A stretch of DNA of 64,000 nucleotides from Chitinibacter sp046530675 (GCF_046530675.1 NZ_CP172558.1:1240001-1304000); one strand, 5' to 3'; shown: positions 24,680 through 33,978, numbered from the stretch's first letter. Translations and numbers: made by a program. The notes: a model not told the origin generated them from the sequence alone.

Positions 24680-24692
24680 TGCGAGTGCTTTT
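24663..24692 (+). terminator. Terminator overlapping the MTHFR-like stop codon
   Basis: Thirteen-bp stem AAAAGCACTCGCA/TGCGAGTGCTTTT with loop GTAA. The TAA stop codon lies in the loop. It also gives a T-run on the minus strand, so it may serve the convergent lipoprotein gene. Confidence 0.85.
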
Positions 24693-24705
24693 CTGCCGAA
24701 GGTGA

Positions 24706-25344
24706 TTATTTTTCAGTTAAACCATGCTGCTCAATGTTGAGCATTCCGACCGGGCTACTATGGATCTCGCTGCTGATCTCCGAGCCATTGGTGATCATGA
24801 ACGTGCCATAGGGCGTCGAGATGAAATTGGTTTGTACTATGGGCATATTTTGTTTTAGCGAGCTTTCAAGGTTGCCATTCCGGATGAGCATATAATGTTC
24901 ATCCGCATTGCTTGGATTGATAAAAACCGTCAATTCAACGCCAGAACCGCGATTGCGCAGCTTGTTCTCGTTAAAACTGCGTTTGACCTTGAACGCTTCG
25001 TCAAGCATGAGCACATTGGGCAGCAATAACATCGAATCACCCATCAGCCCTTCCTGACGCGTCGAAATCGTGACCGAATATATCTCCTTAAATACAGGCA
25101 GGCGATACAGTTTGAAAAAAGCTTTGTCGCTGGTGCCAAATAAATAAGCCGGATCAAGTTTGCCGAGTTGCACCTGAGTTGGTACCAGCGGTAAAGGCTG
25201 GCTTTGTGCTTCGGTTAAAGTGGCTTGTACCGGTGCGGCTTGCAAAGCTTGCTTGCCCGACGTAGCGAGCATTTTGCCGCCCGGTAGCGTGGCGCACCCT
25301 GTTAGCTGCAGGAGTGCGCAGACCATGATCAGTTGCCGGATCAT
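24706..25344 (-). CDS. Putative lipoprotein, possibly MalM-like
   Basis: 212 residues with lipobox LQLTGC (Cys about residue 17), so it is exported and lipidated. After a low-complexity linker, residues about 75-160 (YSVTISTRQEGL, MLLLPNVLMLDEAFKVKRSF, VELTVFINPSNADEHYMLIRN) look like the beta-sandwich of the MalM family, a periplasmic protein of unknown function. It overlaps the upstream lipoprotein gene by 4 bases (ATGA), so the two are translated together. The MalM relation is a moderate inference. Confidence 0.75.
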   Translation of the reverse strand: MIRQLIMVCALLQLTGCATLPGGKMLATSGKQALQAAPVQATLTEAQSQPLPLVPTQVQLGKLDPAYLFGTSDKAFFKLYRLPVFKEIYSVTISTRQEGLMGDSMLLLPNVLMLDEAFKVKRSFNENKLRNRGSGVELTVFINPSNADEHYMLIRNGNLESSLKQNMPIVQTNFISTPYGTFMITNGSEISSEIHSSPVGMLNIEQHGLTEK

Positions 25345-26048
25345 GGGTTTTTGGCCAGATCGCTGGCCACAACGCCAATAATGGCTTCAACCCCTTTACT
25401 CAGCCCTTCGCGAGCCAGATCGGTTTTGGCGACCAACTGATCAATATCATTGAATTGATATTCAGGACGGCTGTTTAAATGTACTGTCTTGCTTTCCGGG
25501 AAGGTGTAGCCATAAGTGAAAGTATCTTGATAAAGAATTTTGCCATTTTTCGAATCCGCAAGTGCAACTTCAGCCCTGATATACGGGTAATAAGGGGTAG
25601 TCGGCCCTGCGGCGATATAGGCTGCATAAATTTTGGTGGCCAAAATCCCGTCACTTGCTACTTTGCCACGCAGGTCGTTAATTAATACAACAGGGTCTTT
25701 TTCATCCGGGTGGCTCATCATTTCAGCGGTGTAACCGGCTTTTCCCAATTCGCTAATTAACTGATTGGAAAGGCGCTCTCTGAGTTTGGTGATTTTTGGG
25801 TCAAGTGCAGTCGTCAGTGTGCTGGATTTGCTTTCCATGTCTGCTGCTGCAATTAATCCACCAACCAGGCCGAAATTAAGCCCCGGGTGCGCAATAATGC
25901 TGATGCCATATTTTTCAGGCGCATCCTGGCGGGTAATGGTTAAAGTCTTGATATTCGTTGCCATTTCCTTGTTGAAAGCCTGTTTATTCACAGTTGCGCA
26001 GGCTGAAAAGAGCAGTGTAAAAGAAAGGGCTAAAATTAGTTTTTTCAT
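25341..26048 (-). CDS. Putative lipoprotein of unknown function
   Basis: 235 residues. Signal peptide with lipobox LFSAC (Cys about residue 17). There is a short glycine-rich hydrophobic stretch NFGLVGGLIAAADM at about residues 58-71, and the rest is soluble with no motif I recognise. It is coupled to the following lipoprotein by a 4-base overlap. The two probably act together in the envelope. I cannot assign a family. Confidence 0.75.
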   Translation of the reverse strand: MKKLILALSFTLLFSACATVNKQAFNKEMATNIKTLTITRQDAPEKYGISIIAHPGLNFGLVGGLIAAADMESKSSTLTTALDPKITKLRERLSNQLISELGKAGYTAEMMSHPDEKDPVVLINDLRGKVASDGILATKIYAAYIAAGPTTPYYPYIRAEVALADSKNGKILYQDTFTYGYTFPESKTVHLNSRPEYQFNDIDQLVAKTDLAREGLSKGVEAIIGVVASDLAKNP

Positions 26049-26196
26049 GGTGTTAATGCATGGGTAGGGTAATTAGCAAAGGTAAGTAATGTAAGGATTT
26101 TTGCAGTAATTTGCGAGCATTTTTTGCAGAAGGTGGTTTGAATTTGATGTCGTTGCTTGCTGCGTTGATTGTGGATTTTGTTATGTGGGCTGGATT

Positions 26197-27162
26197 ATGA
26201 AATGTGCGATGCAAGTATGCCGTTTGGTGCTAACGCTGTTGTTGTGCTGGTCAAGCTCAAACAGCTTTGCGCAATGCCCAGCAAACCCGGTTACGCCCAA
26301 TCCGGAAATGATCCAGCGGCTGATGGATCAGGCGAGTGATCATGGCTTTTTGTGGAAAGTCAGTAAAAATGGCTGGGTGTCTTGGCTGTACGGCACCATC
26401 CATGCTAACCGGCTCGATGGCGTGATGCCGGGGCTAAAAACGCGGGCGGCTTTGCAGCAAAGCGATGCGCTGGCCGTTGAACTCGATATCAGCGATAACG
26501 CAACATTAAGCGAAATTGCCCGGCTGGGGCGCCAGGGGGCGGGCAAAATCCCGCGCCGGTTTCAGTCCCGGCTCAACGCCCAACTGGAAGCACTTTGCCT
26601 GCCTGCCAGTTTGACACAGCAGCTGCATCCGATCTTGTTATTTGGCAGTATGATGGTGATGGCAGGAAAGCCCGACGGGATAGAGACTGATTTTGGGACT
26701 GATCTGTTATTGATCAGCGCAGCCAAAACAGCCCAGAAACCGGTGATTGCATTGGAAACCGCCGCCGAGCAGATCAATACCTTGATCGGTGGCGATCGCA
26801 GCGTTAGTGAGGCGGAAATCGAGTCTGCATTGTCGCAAATCGAATCGGGCTCAGCTCGCAAACAACTGAGCAAAATGGTCGATGCGTGGATTGATTCCGA
26901 TTTGTCCGTCATGGAAAACTACCGCGACTGGTGCGAATGCGAAAAGAGCGCCGAGGATAGACGCGTGATGAAGCGCCTGCTGGATGATCGCAATCTGATT
27001 ATGGCGCAGCGGATCGACGAGCTGCTGCGCAAAGACCAGTCATTGTTTGTCGCGGTCGGTAGTCTGCACATGATAGGTAAAGGCGGTTTGCCCAGCTTGT
27101 TGCGAGCCAAGGCTTATCAGGTCGAGCTGGTGCTGGGTGAGCCCTTGTCATCGCATCATTGA
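26197..27162 (+). CDS. TraB/GumN family protein, exported
   Basis: 321 residues from the ATG at 26197. A signal peptide (residues 1-26) ends in NSFAQC. The TraB/GumN pattern is visible: WLYGTIHANRLDGVMPG, then ALAVELDIS, DGIETDFGTDLL, VIALETAAEQIN and a final FVAVGSLHMIGKGGLPSLL. The fold has conserved His and Glu residues like the Tiki metalloproteases, but the bacterial function is unknown. No operon partner is evident. Confidence 0.88.
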   Translation: MKCAMQVCRLVLTLLLCWSSSNSFAQCPANPVTPNPEMIQRLMDQASDHGFLWKVSKNGWVSWLYGTIHANRLDGVMPGLKTRAALQQSDALAVELDISDNATLSEIARLGRQGAGKIPRRFQSRLNAQLEALCLPASLTQQLHPILLFGSMMVMAGKPDGIETDFGTDLLLISAAKTAQKPVIALETAAEQINTLIGGDRSVSEAEIESALSQIESGSARKQLSKMVDAWIDSDLSVMENYRDWCECEKSAEDRRVMKRLLDDRNLIMAQRIDELLRKDQSLFVAVGSLHMIGKGGLPSLLRAKAYQVELVLGEPLSSHH

Positions 27163-27280
27163 ATATTTCGGACACTGATCTGAGTCATCAAAAGTAGCGG
27201 TTTTGATGGCTTGAGACGGGTTGCAGAAGTCGATTTGTGCTGCCACGATGGTGGCTGAGCTTTTACCTATGGAGAGTGCG

Positions 27281-28474
27281 ATGAGCCCCGAACAAGCACT
27301 AAAAACCATGCACGATTTGTTGCGCATGATGATTCAACACAAAGCATCCGATCTGTTTATCGCCGATGACTTCCCGCCCGCACTGAAAATCAACGGTAAG
27401 ATGACGCCGGTCGGGCAGCAAAAGCTCAATGCGGTGGCAACGCGCGCGCTGGCGTACGCGATTATGCGGCCTGATCAGCAGGCCGAGTTTGACGAAGAAT
27501 TCGAATGCAATTTTGCCATCAGCCCGGAAGGTATCGGCCGTTTTCGCGTCAATGTGTTTATGCAGCAGGAAAAAGTCGGCATGGTGCTCAGGACGATCAC
27601 CAGCAAGATTCCCAATTTTGACGAAATGGGGCTGCCGAAGATTTTAAAAGAAGTCGTGATGAGCAAACGCGGGCTGGTGCTGCTGGTGGGGGGCACGGGA
27701 TCGGGCAAATCAACGACGATGGCGGCGATGATTGATTACCGCAACGAGCACAGCCATGGCCATATCATCACGATTGAAGACCCGGTCGAATATCTGCATA
27801 AAAACAAGAATTGTCTCGTCACGCACCGCGAAGTGGGCCGCGATACCAAGGGCTGGTTTGCCGCGCTGAAAAACACCTTGCGCCAGGCGCCCGACGTGAT
27901 TCTGATTGGCGAGATTCGCGACCGTGAAACGATGGAATACGCGATGAATTTCGCCGAAACCGGCCATCTGTGCATGGGGACGCTGCACGCCAATAGCTCG
28001 AATCAGGCGTTGGAGCGCATCGTCAATTTCTTCCCCGAAGAGCGCCACCCACAGCTGTATATGGATTTATCGCTGAATATGCGCGGCATTATTTCGCAGC
28101 GGTTGGTGCCGACGCCCGATGGCAAAGGGCGCTGTGCGGCAATCGAGATTCTGCTCAATACACCGCTGGTCGCCGATATGATTTTCAAAGGCGACGTCGG
28201 CGGTGTGAAAACGGCGATGCAGAAATCGAAAGAGCTGGGGATGCAGACCTTTGATATGGCGCTGTTTGATCTGTATGAAGCGGGAAAAATCAGCATGGAA
28301 GAAGCGCTGAAGAACGCTGATTCGCTCAATGAATTGCGGCTGAAGATCAAGCTCAATAGCCAGCATCACCGTAAGGAAGAGCACAGCAGCGGGCTGGATC
28401 ACTTATCGCTCGAAGTGCACGAAGAGCCGGAAGAAGCCGAGGAGGACGGTGTGCAGGAAAAAACTACTTCCTAG
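27281..28474 (+). CDS. pilU: PilU-type twitching motility ATPase
   Basis: 397 residues from the ATG at 27281, which has GGAG six bases upstream; frames upstream of it lack one. It is a type IV pilus retraction ATPase that assists PilT. Walker A is GGTGSGKST, the Walker B/Asp box is VILIGEIRDRETM, the His box is GHLCMGTLHANSS, and the N-terminal ASDLFIADDFPPALKING is PilU-like. The C-terminal 30 residues are acidic. PilT is not next to it here. A 49-bp element begins directly after its stop codon. Confidence 0.92.
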   Translation: MSPEQALKTMHDLLRMMIQHKASDLFIADDFPPALKINGKMTPVGQQKLNAVATRALAYAIMRPDQQAEFDEEFECNFAISPEGIGRFRVNVFMQQEKVGMVLRTITSKIPNFDEMGLPKILKEVVMSKRGLVLLVGGTGSGKSTTMAAMIDYRNEHSHGHIITIEDPVEYLHKNKNCLVTHREVGRDTKGWFAALKNTLRQAPDVILIGEIRDRETMEYAMNFAETGHLCMGTLHANSSNQALERIVNFFPEERHPQLYMDLSLNMRGIISQRLVPTPDGKGRCAAIEILLNTPLVADMIFKGDVGGVKTAMQKSKELGMQTFDMALFDLYEAGKISMEEALKNADSLNELRLKIKLNSQHHRKEEHSSGLDHLSLEVHEEPEEAEEDGVQEKTTS

Positions 28475-28523
28475 GGGTATTGCTCTGTGGGTCTTGTTGC
28501 GTATGGCTTATGATGGTATACCC
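28475..28523. repeat. 49-bp GGGTAT-N37-ATACCC element, perfect copy
   Basis: GGGTAT at 28475-28480 begins on the base after the pilU stop codon; ATACCC is at 28518-28523. It is between pilU and the bidirectional terminator. Confidence 0.88.
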
Positions 28524-28529
28524 TGATAA

Positions 28530-28558
28530 TAAAAAAGCGACCTTGCGGTCGCTTTTTT
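28530..28558. terminator. Bidirectional terminator between pilU and secA
   Basis: Stem AAAAAAGCGACC/GGTCGCTTTTTT with loop TTGC, with a T-run on both strands, in the convergent gap. Confidence 0.92.
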
Positions 28559-28578
28559 ATTATTCTGTGGCGTGAAAC

Positions 28579-31320
28579 TTAAGCCAGCTGGCCGTGGCAA
28601 TGCTTGTATTTCTTGCCTGAGCCGCATGGGCATGGGTCATTGCGACCTACACCTGCGAAACGGAGTTTGGGGCCGCCTTCCTGATTCATCGTCGCCATCA
28701 GCACTTCGCGGATTTTTTCTTCGTCGCCGCTGGCGATAATTTCCTCGATGTCCTGATGCGTAAACTGCATGTCGGATTCGGCAATGGCGTGTTGCTCAAC
28801 GGCTTCGACATCTTCCGGTCCGCGAATCTGCACGGTCATCACAATCTGCAATACATTGCGCTTGATCTGTTCGAGCAAGGCTGCGAACAGCTCGAATGCT
28901 TCGCGTTTGTATTCCTGTTTCGGATTTTTCTGTGCATAGCCGCGCAAATGGATACCTTGACGCAGGTGATCCAGTGCCGACAAATGCTCACGCCAGTATT
29001 GGTCAACGTGTTGCAGCAAGACCGAGCGCTCGAAATTGCGGAAGTTTTCTTCAGGAACCAGTGCAATTTTCGCGTCATAAGCGGCTTTGGCCGCAGCAAC
29101 AACGCGCGCTTTCATGTCTTCGATGCTGAGCGTCGTTTCATTTTTGATCCAGTCGGCGGCTGCGACAGTGACGTGCAGCTCGCTCATCGCGCGCTCCAGT
29201 CCTTCGGCATCCCACAGTTCTTCCATTGAGTCGGGCGGAATGTACTGGTCAAACAGTTCGCTGATATAGCTGTCACGCATCGCATTGATCGTGTCGGCCA
29301 CGTCGCTGCTTTCGAGGATTTCATTGCGCTGGTTGTAAATTGCTTTGCGCTGCTCGTTGGCGACATCATCGTATTCGAGCAATTGTTTACGCATATCGAA
29401 GTTGCGGCCTTCGACTTTGCGCTGCGCCGATTCGATCGCACGCGATACCATACCCGCTTCGATTGGTTCGCCTTCCGGCATTTTGAGCTTGTCCATCACG
29501 AAGGCAACGCGATCACCGGCAAAAATGCGCAGCAGCGTGTCTTCGAGTGACAGATAGAAACGGCTAGAGCCCGGATCGCCCTGACGGCCTGAACGGCCAC
29601 GCAACTGATTGTCGATCCGGCGCGAATCGTGGCGCTCGGTACCGATAATGTGCAAGCCGCCTGCGGCCAGCACTTTGTCGTGACGTTCCTGCCATTCGGC
29701 TTTGAGCTGGGCGATCTTGACGACTTTGGCTGCTTCGTCGAGCGCTTCGTCGGCTTCGATGTCCTTGATATCGCGCTCGATGCTGCCACCGAGCACGATG
29801 TCGGTACCACGACCGGCCATATTCGTGGCGATCGTCACCTGAGCGATATTACCGGCTTGTGCAACGATTTGCGCCTCTTTGGCATGGTGTTTGGCGTTCA
29901 GGACATTATGCGCGATGCCTTCCTTGTTCAGGATGCCGGAGAGCAATTCGGATTGTTCAATTGACGTCGTACCGACCAAGGTGGGTTGGCCGCGCTCGAC
30001 GCAACCCTTGATGTCGGCGATGATGGCGTTGTACTTTTCGTTCGCGGTTTTGAATACCTGATCCTGCCTATCTTGGCGGATCATTGGTTTGTTGGTCGGA
30101 ATGATGACCGTTTCAAGACCGTAAATTTGCTGGAATTCGTACGCTTCGGTGTCGGCGGTGCCGGTCATGCCCGACAGCTTGCTGTACATGCGGAAGTAAT
30201 TCTGCAGCGTGATCGTTGCTAGTGTCTGGTTTTCCTGCTGGATTTCCACGCCTTCTTTGGCTTCGACGGCCTGATGCAGGCCTTCGGACCAGCGGCGACC
30301 CGACATCAGACGACCTGTGTGTTCGTCAACGATGATGACTTCGCCATCCATGACGACATAGTGCTGATCTTTGATAAACAATGAGTGCGCGCGCAATGCG
30401 GCGTTCAAATGGTGAATCAGGCTGATGTGCGCAGCGGCATACAGGCTGTCGCCCTCTGGCAGCAGACCCATTTCAGTCAGAATCTGCTCGACGCGTTCGT
30501 GACCGGCTTCGGACAGCATCACGCTGTGCGCTTTTTCATCGACCCAGTAATCGCCTTCGCCTTCTTCTTCAAGCTGACGAACCAGTTGCGCCGGAATCCC
30601 GTTCATCGCCAGATACAGATCGGTATTGTCGTCGGCTGGACCCGAAATGATCAAAGGCGTGCGCGCTTCGTCGATCAGGATCGAATCCACTTCGTCGACA
30701 ATGGCAAAGTTCATGCCACGCTGTACGCGCTCGCCAGGTGAGAACACCATATTGTCGCGCAGGTAGTCAAAACCGAATTCGTTGTTGGTACCGTAGGTAA
30801 TGTCGCAAGCGTAAGCGGCTTGCTTGTCTTCGTGCGCCATCTGACCCAGATTCACACCACATGTCAGGCCGAGGAAGTTGAACAGTTTGCCCATTTGCGC
30901 CGCATCGCGTTGCGCGAGGTAATCGTTGACGGTAATGACGTGAACGCCTTTGCCGGTCAGTGCGTTCAGATAGGCTGCGAGTGTGGCAACCAGCGTTTTA
31001 CCCTCACCGGTGCGCATTTCGGAAATCTTGCCCTGATGGTGGACCAGACCACCAATCAGCTGTACGTCAAAGTGACGCATACCCAAGGCGCGTTTGCCGC
31101 CTTCACGGCAGACCGCAAAAGCTTCGGGCAGAATTTGATCTAAAGTCTCGCCTTTTTCCAGACGAGCCTTGAATTCAGCGGTTTTGCCGCGTAACTCATC
31201 ATCGGACAAAGCGGAGATTTGCGGCTCTAGTGCATTAATCTGCTTGACGATGGCACCGTATTGTTTCAACAAACGGTCGTTACGGCTTCCAAATACTCTT
31301 TTCAGCAGACTCGAGATCAT
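28579..31320 (-). CDS. secA: SecA, preprotein translocase ATPase
   Basis: 913 residues from the ATG at 31320, giving the usual MISSLLKRVFGSRNDRLLKQY. A GTG at 31332 adds four residues and has the better-placed GAGG, so the start is not certain. Motifs: Walker A MRTGEGKTL (residues about 101-109), VDEVDSILIDEARTPLIISG, TNMAGRGTDIVLGG, RGRSGRQGDPGSS. The C-terminal zinc-binding tail CPCGSGKKYKHCHG also binds SecB and lipids. It drives proteins through SecYEG with ATP. The gene order secA, M23 peptidase, dciA is conserved in related bacteria. Confidence 0.98.
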   Translation of the reverse strand: MISSLLKRVFGSRNDRLLKQYGAIVKQINALEPQISALSDDELRGKTAEFKARLEKGETLDQILPEAFAVCREGGKRALGMRHFDVQLIGGLVHHQGKISEMRTGEGKTLVATLAAYLNALTGKGVHVITVNDYLAQRDAAQMGKLFNFLGLTCGVNLGQMAHEDKQAAYACDITYGTNNEFGFDYLRDNMVFSPGERVQRGMNFAIVDEVDSILIDEARTPLIISGPADDNTDLYLAMNGIPAQLVRQLEEEGEGDYWVDEKAHSVMLSEAGHERVEQILTEMGLLPEGDSLYAAAHISLIHHLNAALRAHSLFIKDQHYVVMDGEVIIVDEHTGRLMSGRRWSEGLHQAVEAKEGVEIQQENQTLATITLQNYFRMYSKLSGMTGTADTEAYEFQQIYGLETVIIPTNKPMIRQDRQDQVFKTANEKYNAIIADIKGCVERGQPTLVGTTSIEQSELLSGILNKEGIAHNVLNAKHHAKEAQIVAQAGNIAQVTIATNMAGRGTDIVLGGSIERDIKDIEADEALDEAAKVVKIAQLKAEWQERHDKVLAAGGLHIIGTERHDSRRIDNQLRGRSGRQGDPGSSRFYLSLEDTLLRIFAGDRVAFVMDKLKMPEGEPIEAGMVSRAIESAQRKVEGRNFDMRKQLLEYDDVANEQRKAIYNQRNEILESSDVADTINAMRDSYISELFDQYIPPDSMEELWDAEGLERAMSELHVTVAAADWIKNETTLSIEDMKARVVAAAKAAYDAKIALVPEENFRNFERSVLLQHVDQYWREHLSALDHLRQGIHLRGYAQKNPKQEYKREAFELFAALLEQIKRNVLQIVMTVQIRGPEDVEAVEQHAIAESDMQFTHQDIEEIIASGDEEKIREVLMATMNQEGGPKLRFAGVGRNDPCPCGSGKKYKHCHGQLA

Positions 31321-31440
31321 TATTGCTACCACGTGACGGCCTCGGTTGAGAGGCTCAGTTTTTATTAAGTTGGACTAAGACCAGTGCCCGCTATTTCTTG
31401 GCTGGTTGATTGGTCTTAGATTGCTCCTGCCCTGGTTTTT

Positions 31441-32328
31441 TCAAGGTTTGCCCGCTTGAGCATAACTGGATGAACCCAAATCAAGAAATCGCAACGGGTT
31501 TTGTGCCACGCCGCGATAGCGAATCTCGAAATGCAGGTGTGGCCCGGTTGAACGCCCGGTGCTACCCAGCAGCGCGATTTTTTGGCCCACCTGAATCGTA
31601 TCGCCTTCCTTGACCAGCAGTTGGCTGGCGTGGGCGTAGCGACTGGTTAAATCCTTGCCATGATCAAGCTCGACCATATTACCATACTGCGGATGGTAAG
31701 CTGCATACACGACCTTGCCTGTGGCGGCGGCCACAATGGGGGTGCCGACATCGCCCTGATAGTCGATCCCTTCGTGAAAGACCTGAGTGCCTTTGAATGG
31801 ATCAACTCGCCAGCCGAAACTCGATGATTGCGGCAATACGCCCAATGGTGAATGGCGCGGCAAAAAATTGGCGTCTGGGGTGATCAGCATGGCTTCGGCC
31901 AGCGTCAATTGATCGATCATTGCCATCATTTTTGCGTCGGTATTTTCGAGCAAACTCCGTAAGCCGGAAACCGCAAATGAGCGGCCTTCGTGCGCCAGCC
32001 CGCCTTGCGGTGCTGCGTTTTTGCTTAAAAACGGTTTAATATCAATGCCGGTTTTATCGCCTACGCGGGTGGCCAGACTATCGAGCCGCGTTAATTTGGC
32101 CTGCAGTTCGCCGACTTGCACCGCCAGCGCATCAATCTCGTTCTGGCGGACGTGTTGTCCGGGCATAAAGCGCAGTAATGGTTCTACACGGCTAGGCGCA
32201 AACAGCATTCCCAGGCCGAATGCGGCTGCACCGATCAATACTGTGATTGCCACACCCAGCGCGGTCAGTTCGCGCGGACCGAGTGAAATGGCTTTGTCCA
32301 TACGGTGAGAGACCACAATGATGTTCAT
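31441..32328 (-). CDS. M23-family metallopeptidase, membrane-anchored (MepM/LytM type)
   Basis: 295 residues. One N-terminal membrane helix (residues about 23-45), a coiled-coil region (62-90), and a C-terminal M23 domain with zinc ligands in HEGIDYQGDVGTP and HLHFEIRYRG. The set is complete, so an active peptidoglycan endopeptidase acting in the periplasm is likely. AAGGA lies before the ATG at 32328. The 82-bp structured repeat lies in its leader, ending 23 bases upstream of the ATG. It is divergent from dciA. Confidence 0.92.
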   Translation of the reverse strand: MNIIVVSHRMDKAISLGPRELTALGVAITVLIGAAAFGLGMLFAPSRVEPLLRFMPGQHVRQNEIDALAVQVGELQAKLTRLDSLATRVGDKTGIDIKPFLSKNAAPQGGLAHEGRSFAVSGLRSLLENTDAKMMAMIDQLTLAEAMLITPDANFLPRHSPLGVLPQSSSFGWRVDPFKGTQVFHEGIDYQGDVGTPIVAAATGKVVYAAYHPQYGNMVELDHGKDLTSRYAHASQLLVKEGDTIQVGQKIALLGSTGRSTGPHLHFEIRYRGVAQNPLRFLDLGSSSYAQAGKP

Positions 32329-32351
32329 TGGAATCCTTGTAAGTAGTAAAC

Positions 32352-32433
32352 CAAAAGTTTTCCAGCATCGTTACCTCGCCTTGTCGTACTACTTGTACTG
32401 CCTGCGGCTCGGTGCCTTGCTGGAAAACTTTTG
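32352..32433 (-). repeat. 82-bp structured repeat, copy 2 (leader of the M23 peptidase gene)
   Basis: Read on the minus strand, arms CAAAAGTTTTCCAGC and GCTGGAAAACTTTTG pair at all 15 positions around a 52-bp core about 80 % identical to copy 1 (20620-20701). It has the same total length and the same sense orientation to the downstream gene. Confidence 0.8.
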
Positions 32434-32446
32434 TATGGGTACTTAA

Positions 32447-32887
32447 ATGAGTAAAAAAGCCAATTTTTCGCAGCTGGTTGAAGGCGATTATCAATTAAAG
32501 CGCCTGGTCAAACAGCTCGATCAGCTCAATCAGTTGCTGCATATTGTGCAGTCGGCACTACCGCCGGAACTCGCTCGCGTCTGTCAGGGCGTGGCATGGT
32601 CGGGAAGCACCTTGCTGGTCGCCGTTCCCGGTAGCGCAGCGGCTACCCGCTTGCGTCAAGCCGAGCCCGCCATGCTCGCGGCACTTGATCAGGCTGGCGT
32701 GCACGCTACCGCAATCCGCGCGAAGGTGCAAGTCGCTTTGCAGCAGGGAAACCCGATGCAAACCAAGACCTTAAAGATGACCGAGCCTGCCAAGACGGCA
32801 TTTTCAGCGCTGCAGCAGCAGATTGAAGACCCCGGATTGAAAGATGCGCTAGCCAATTTGTTGCGCCATCATCGAAAGGGGAAGTAG
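32447..32887 (+). CDS. dciA: DciA-like protein (DUF721), helicase loader candidate
   Basis: 146 residues. The N-terminal LKRLVKQLDQLNQLLHIVQSALPPELA is followed by the DUF721 core VAWSGSTLLVAVPGSAAATRLRQ at about residues 49-71. DciA is the ancestral loader of replicative helicase DnaB in bacteria lacking DnaC. The tail is basic (LLRHHRKGK). It is divergent from the M23 peptidase gene, and the short gap contains the 82-bp repeat. The neighbourhood with secA supports the call. Confidence 0.85.
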   Translation: MSKKANFSQLVEGDYQLKRLVKQLDQLNQLLHIVQSALPPELARVCQGVAWSGSTLLVAVPGSAAATRLRQAEPAMLAALDQAGVHATAIRAKVQVALQQGNPMQTKTLKMTEPAKTAFSALQQQIEDPGLKDALANLLRHHRKGK

Positions 32888-33150
32888 CGGCGGGCTTGCG
32901 GATAAAAAAACGGGCTCCGATCTTGCGAAAGGAACCCGCTCAACAGAGAGGAGATGAACAACACGCAGAATGCATCTTGCACCCTGTTCAGAGTATGGGC
33001 GAATAACTTGGTTCCCAAGCCCTGATGTAAATATTCACACTCCGTCTAGCCATTGCCGCTTTCCGTCGTGCACAAAAAATCATGCAGGATCTTGTGGCAC
33101 TTAGGCCTTATAATCGCGCCCTGATTTTTCAACACTTGTGCGGGCGCGTG

Positions 33151-33975
33151 ATGGATCCGATTCTGTTATTTCATTCCCTGATCATGGGGCTGGTCGAAGG
33201 CATTACCGAGTTTTTGCCGATTTCGTCGACCGGGCACCTCATTTTGACCGGCGATCTGCTCAATTTTCTGAGCAAAGAAAAGCGCGACGTTTATGAAATT
33301 TTTATCCAGCTCGGTGCCATGCTTGCCGTAGTCTGGGAGTACCGGCACAAAATCAGCCATACCTTTGCGGGGGCGGGTCAGCCCGGATCGGCGCGCAATT
33401 TATTACTTGGCATCGTGATTGCATTTATTCCGGCAGCGATTCTAGGCAAGCTGTTTTCCGAGCAGATCAAGGCAGTTTTATTCAATCCGCTGGCCGTGGC
33501 GGTCGCTTTTATTGTTGGCGGGCTGATCATTCTGTGGGCAGAAAAGCGTGAACATCAGATTATGGTAGAAACCGTCGATGATCTTAGTCTGAAAGACGCA
33601 CTGAAAGTCGGGCTGTGTCAGTGCCTGGCGCTTATTCCCGGTACCAGCCGCTCCGGTGCGACGATTATTGGTGGCATGTTTTTGGGGTTGTCGCGCAAGG
33701 CGGCGACCGAATTTTCCTTCTTTCTCGGGATTCCGACGCTCGGTGCTGCATCACTGTACAGCCTGCTCAAGCACCGCCATGTGCTTGATAGTGCTGATAT
33801 CGGTGTGTTTGCGGTCGGTTTTGTTGCGTCGTTCATTTTTGCCTTTATCGCGATCCGCGCACTGATCCGCTTTATATCGACGCACACTTTTGTGGTGTTT
33901 GCCTGGTATCGAATCGCGTTCGGCCTGATCGTGCTGGCGACCTGGCAGTTGGGCTGGGTGAGCTGGGCTGTTTAG
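33151..33975 (+). CDS. uppP: UppP, undecaprenyl-diphosphatase
   Basis: 274 residues from the ATG at 33151, which gives the usual MDPILLFHSLIMGLVEGITE start. It is an integral membrane protein that recycles undecaprenyl diphosphate to the monophosphate carrier for cell-wall synthesis (BacA family, low-level bacitracin resistance). Active-site motifs EGITEFLPISSTGHL (residues about 17-31) and PGTSRSGATIIGGM (160-173) are intact. A possible -10 TATAAT lies at 33109-33114. A 49-bp element follows the stop by three bases. Confidence 0.95.
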   Translation: MDPILLFHSLIMGLVEGITEFLPISSTGHLILTGDLLNFLSKEKRDVYEIFIQLGAMLAVVWEYRHKISHTFAGAGQPGSARNLLLGIVIAFIPAAILGKLFSEQIKAVLFNPLAVAVAFIVGGLIILWAEKREHQIMVETVDDLSLKDALKVGLCQCLALIPGTSRSGATIIGGMFLGLSRKAATEFSFFLGIPTLGAASLYSLLKHRHVLDSADIGVFAVGFVASFIFAFIAIRALIRFISTHTFVVFAWYRIAFGLIVLATWQLGWVSWAV

Positions 33976-33978
33976 TTG

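Noticed and set aside
32955..33026. A 23-codon open frame after dciA with GAGGAG before ATG
   Set aside because: The purine run touches the ATG without spacing, and there is no other sign of coding.
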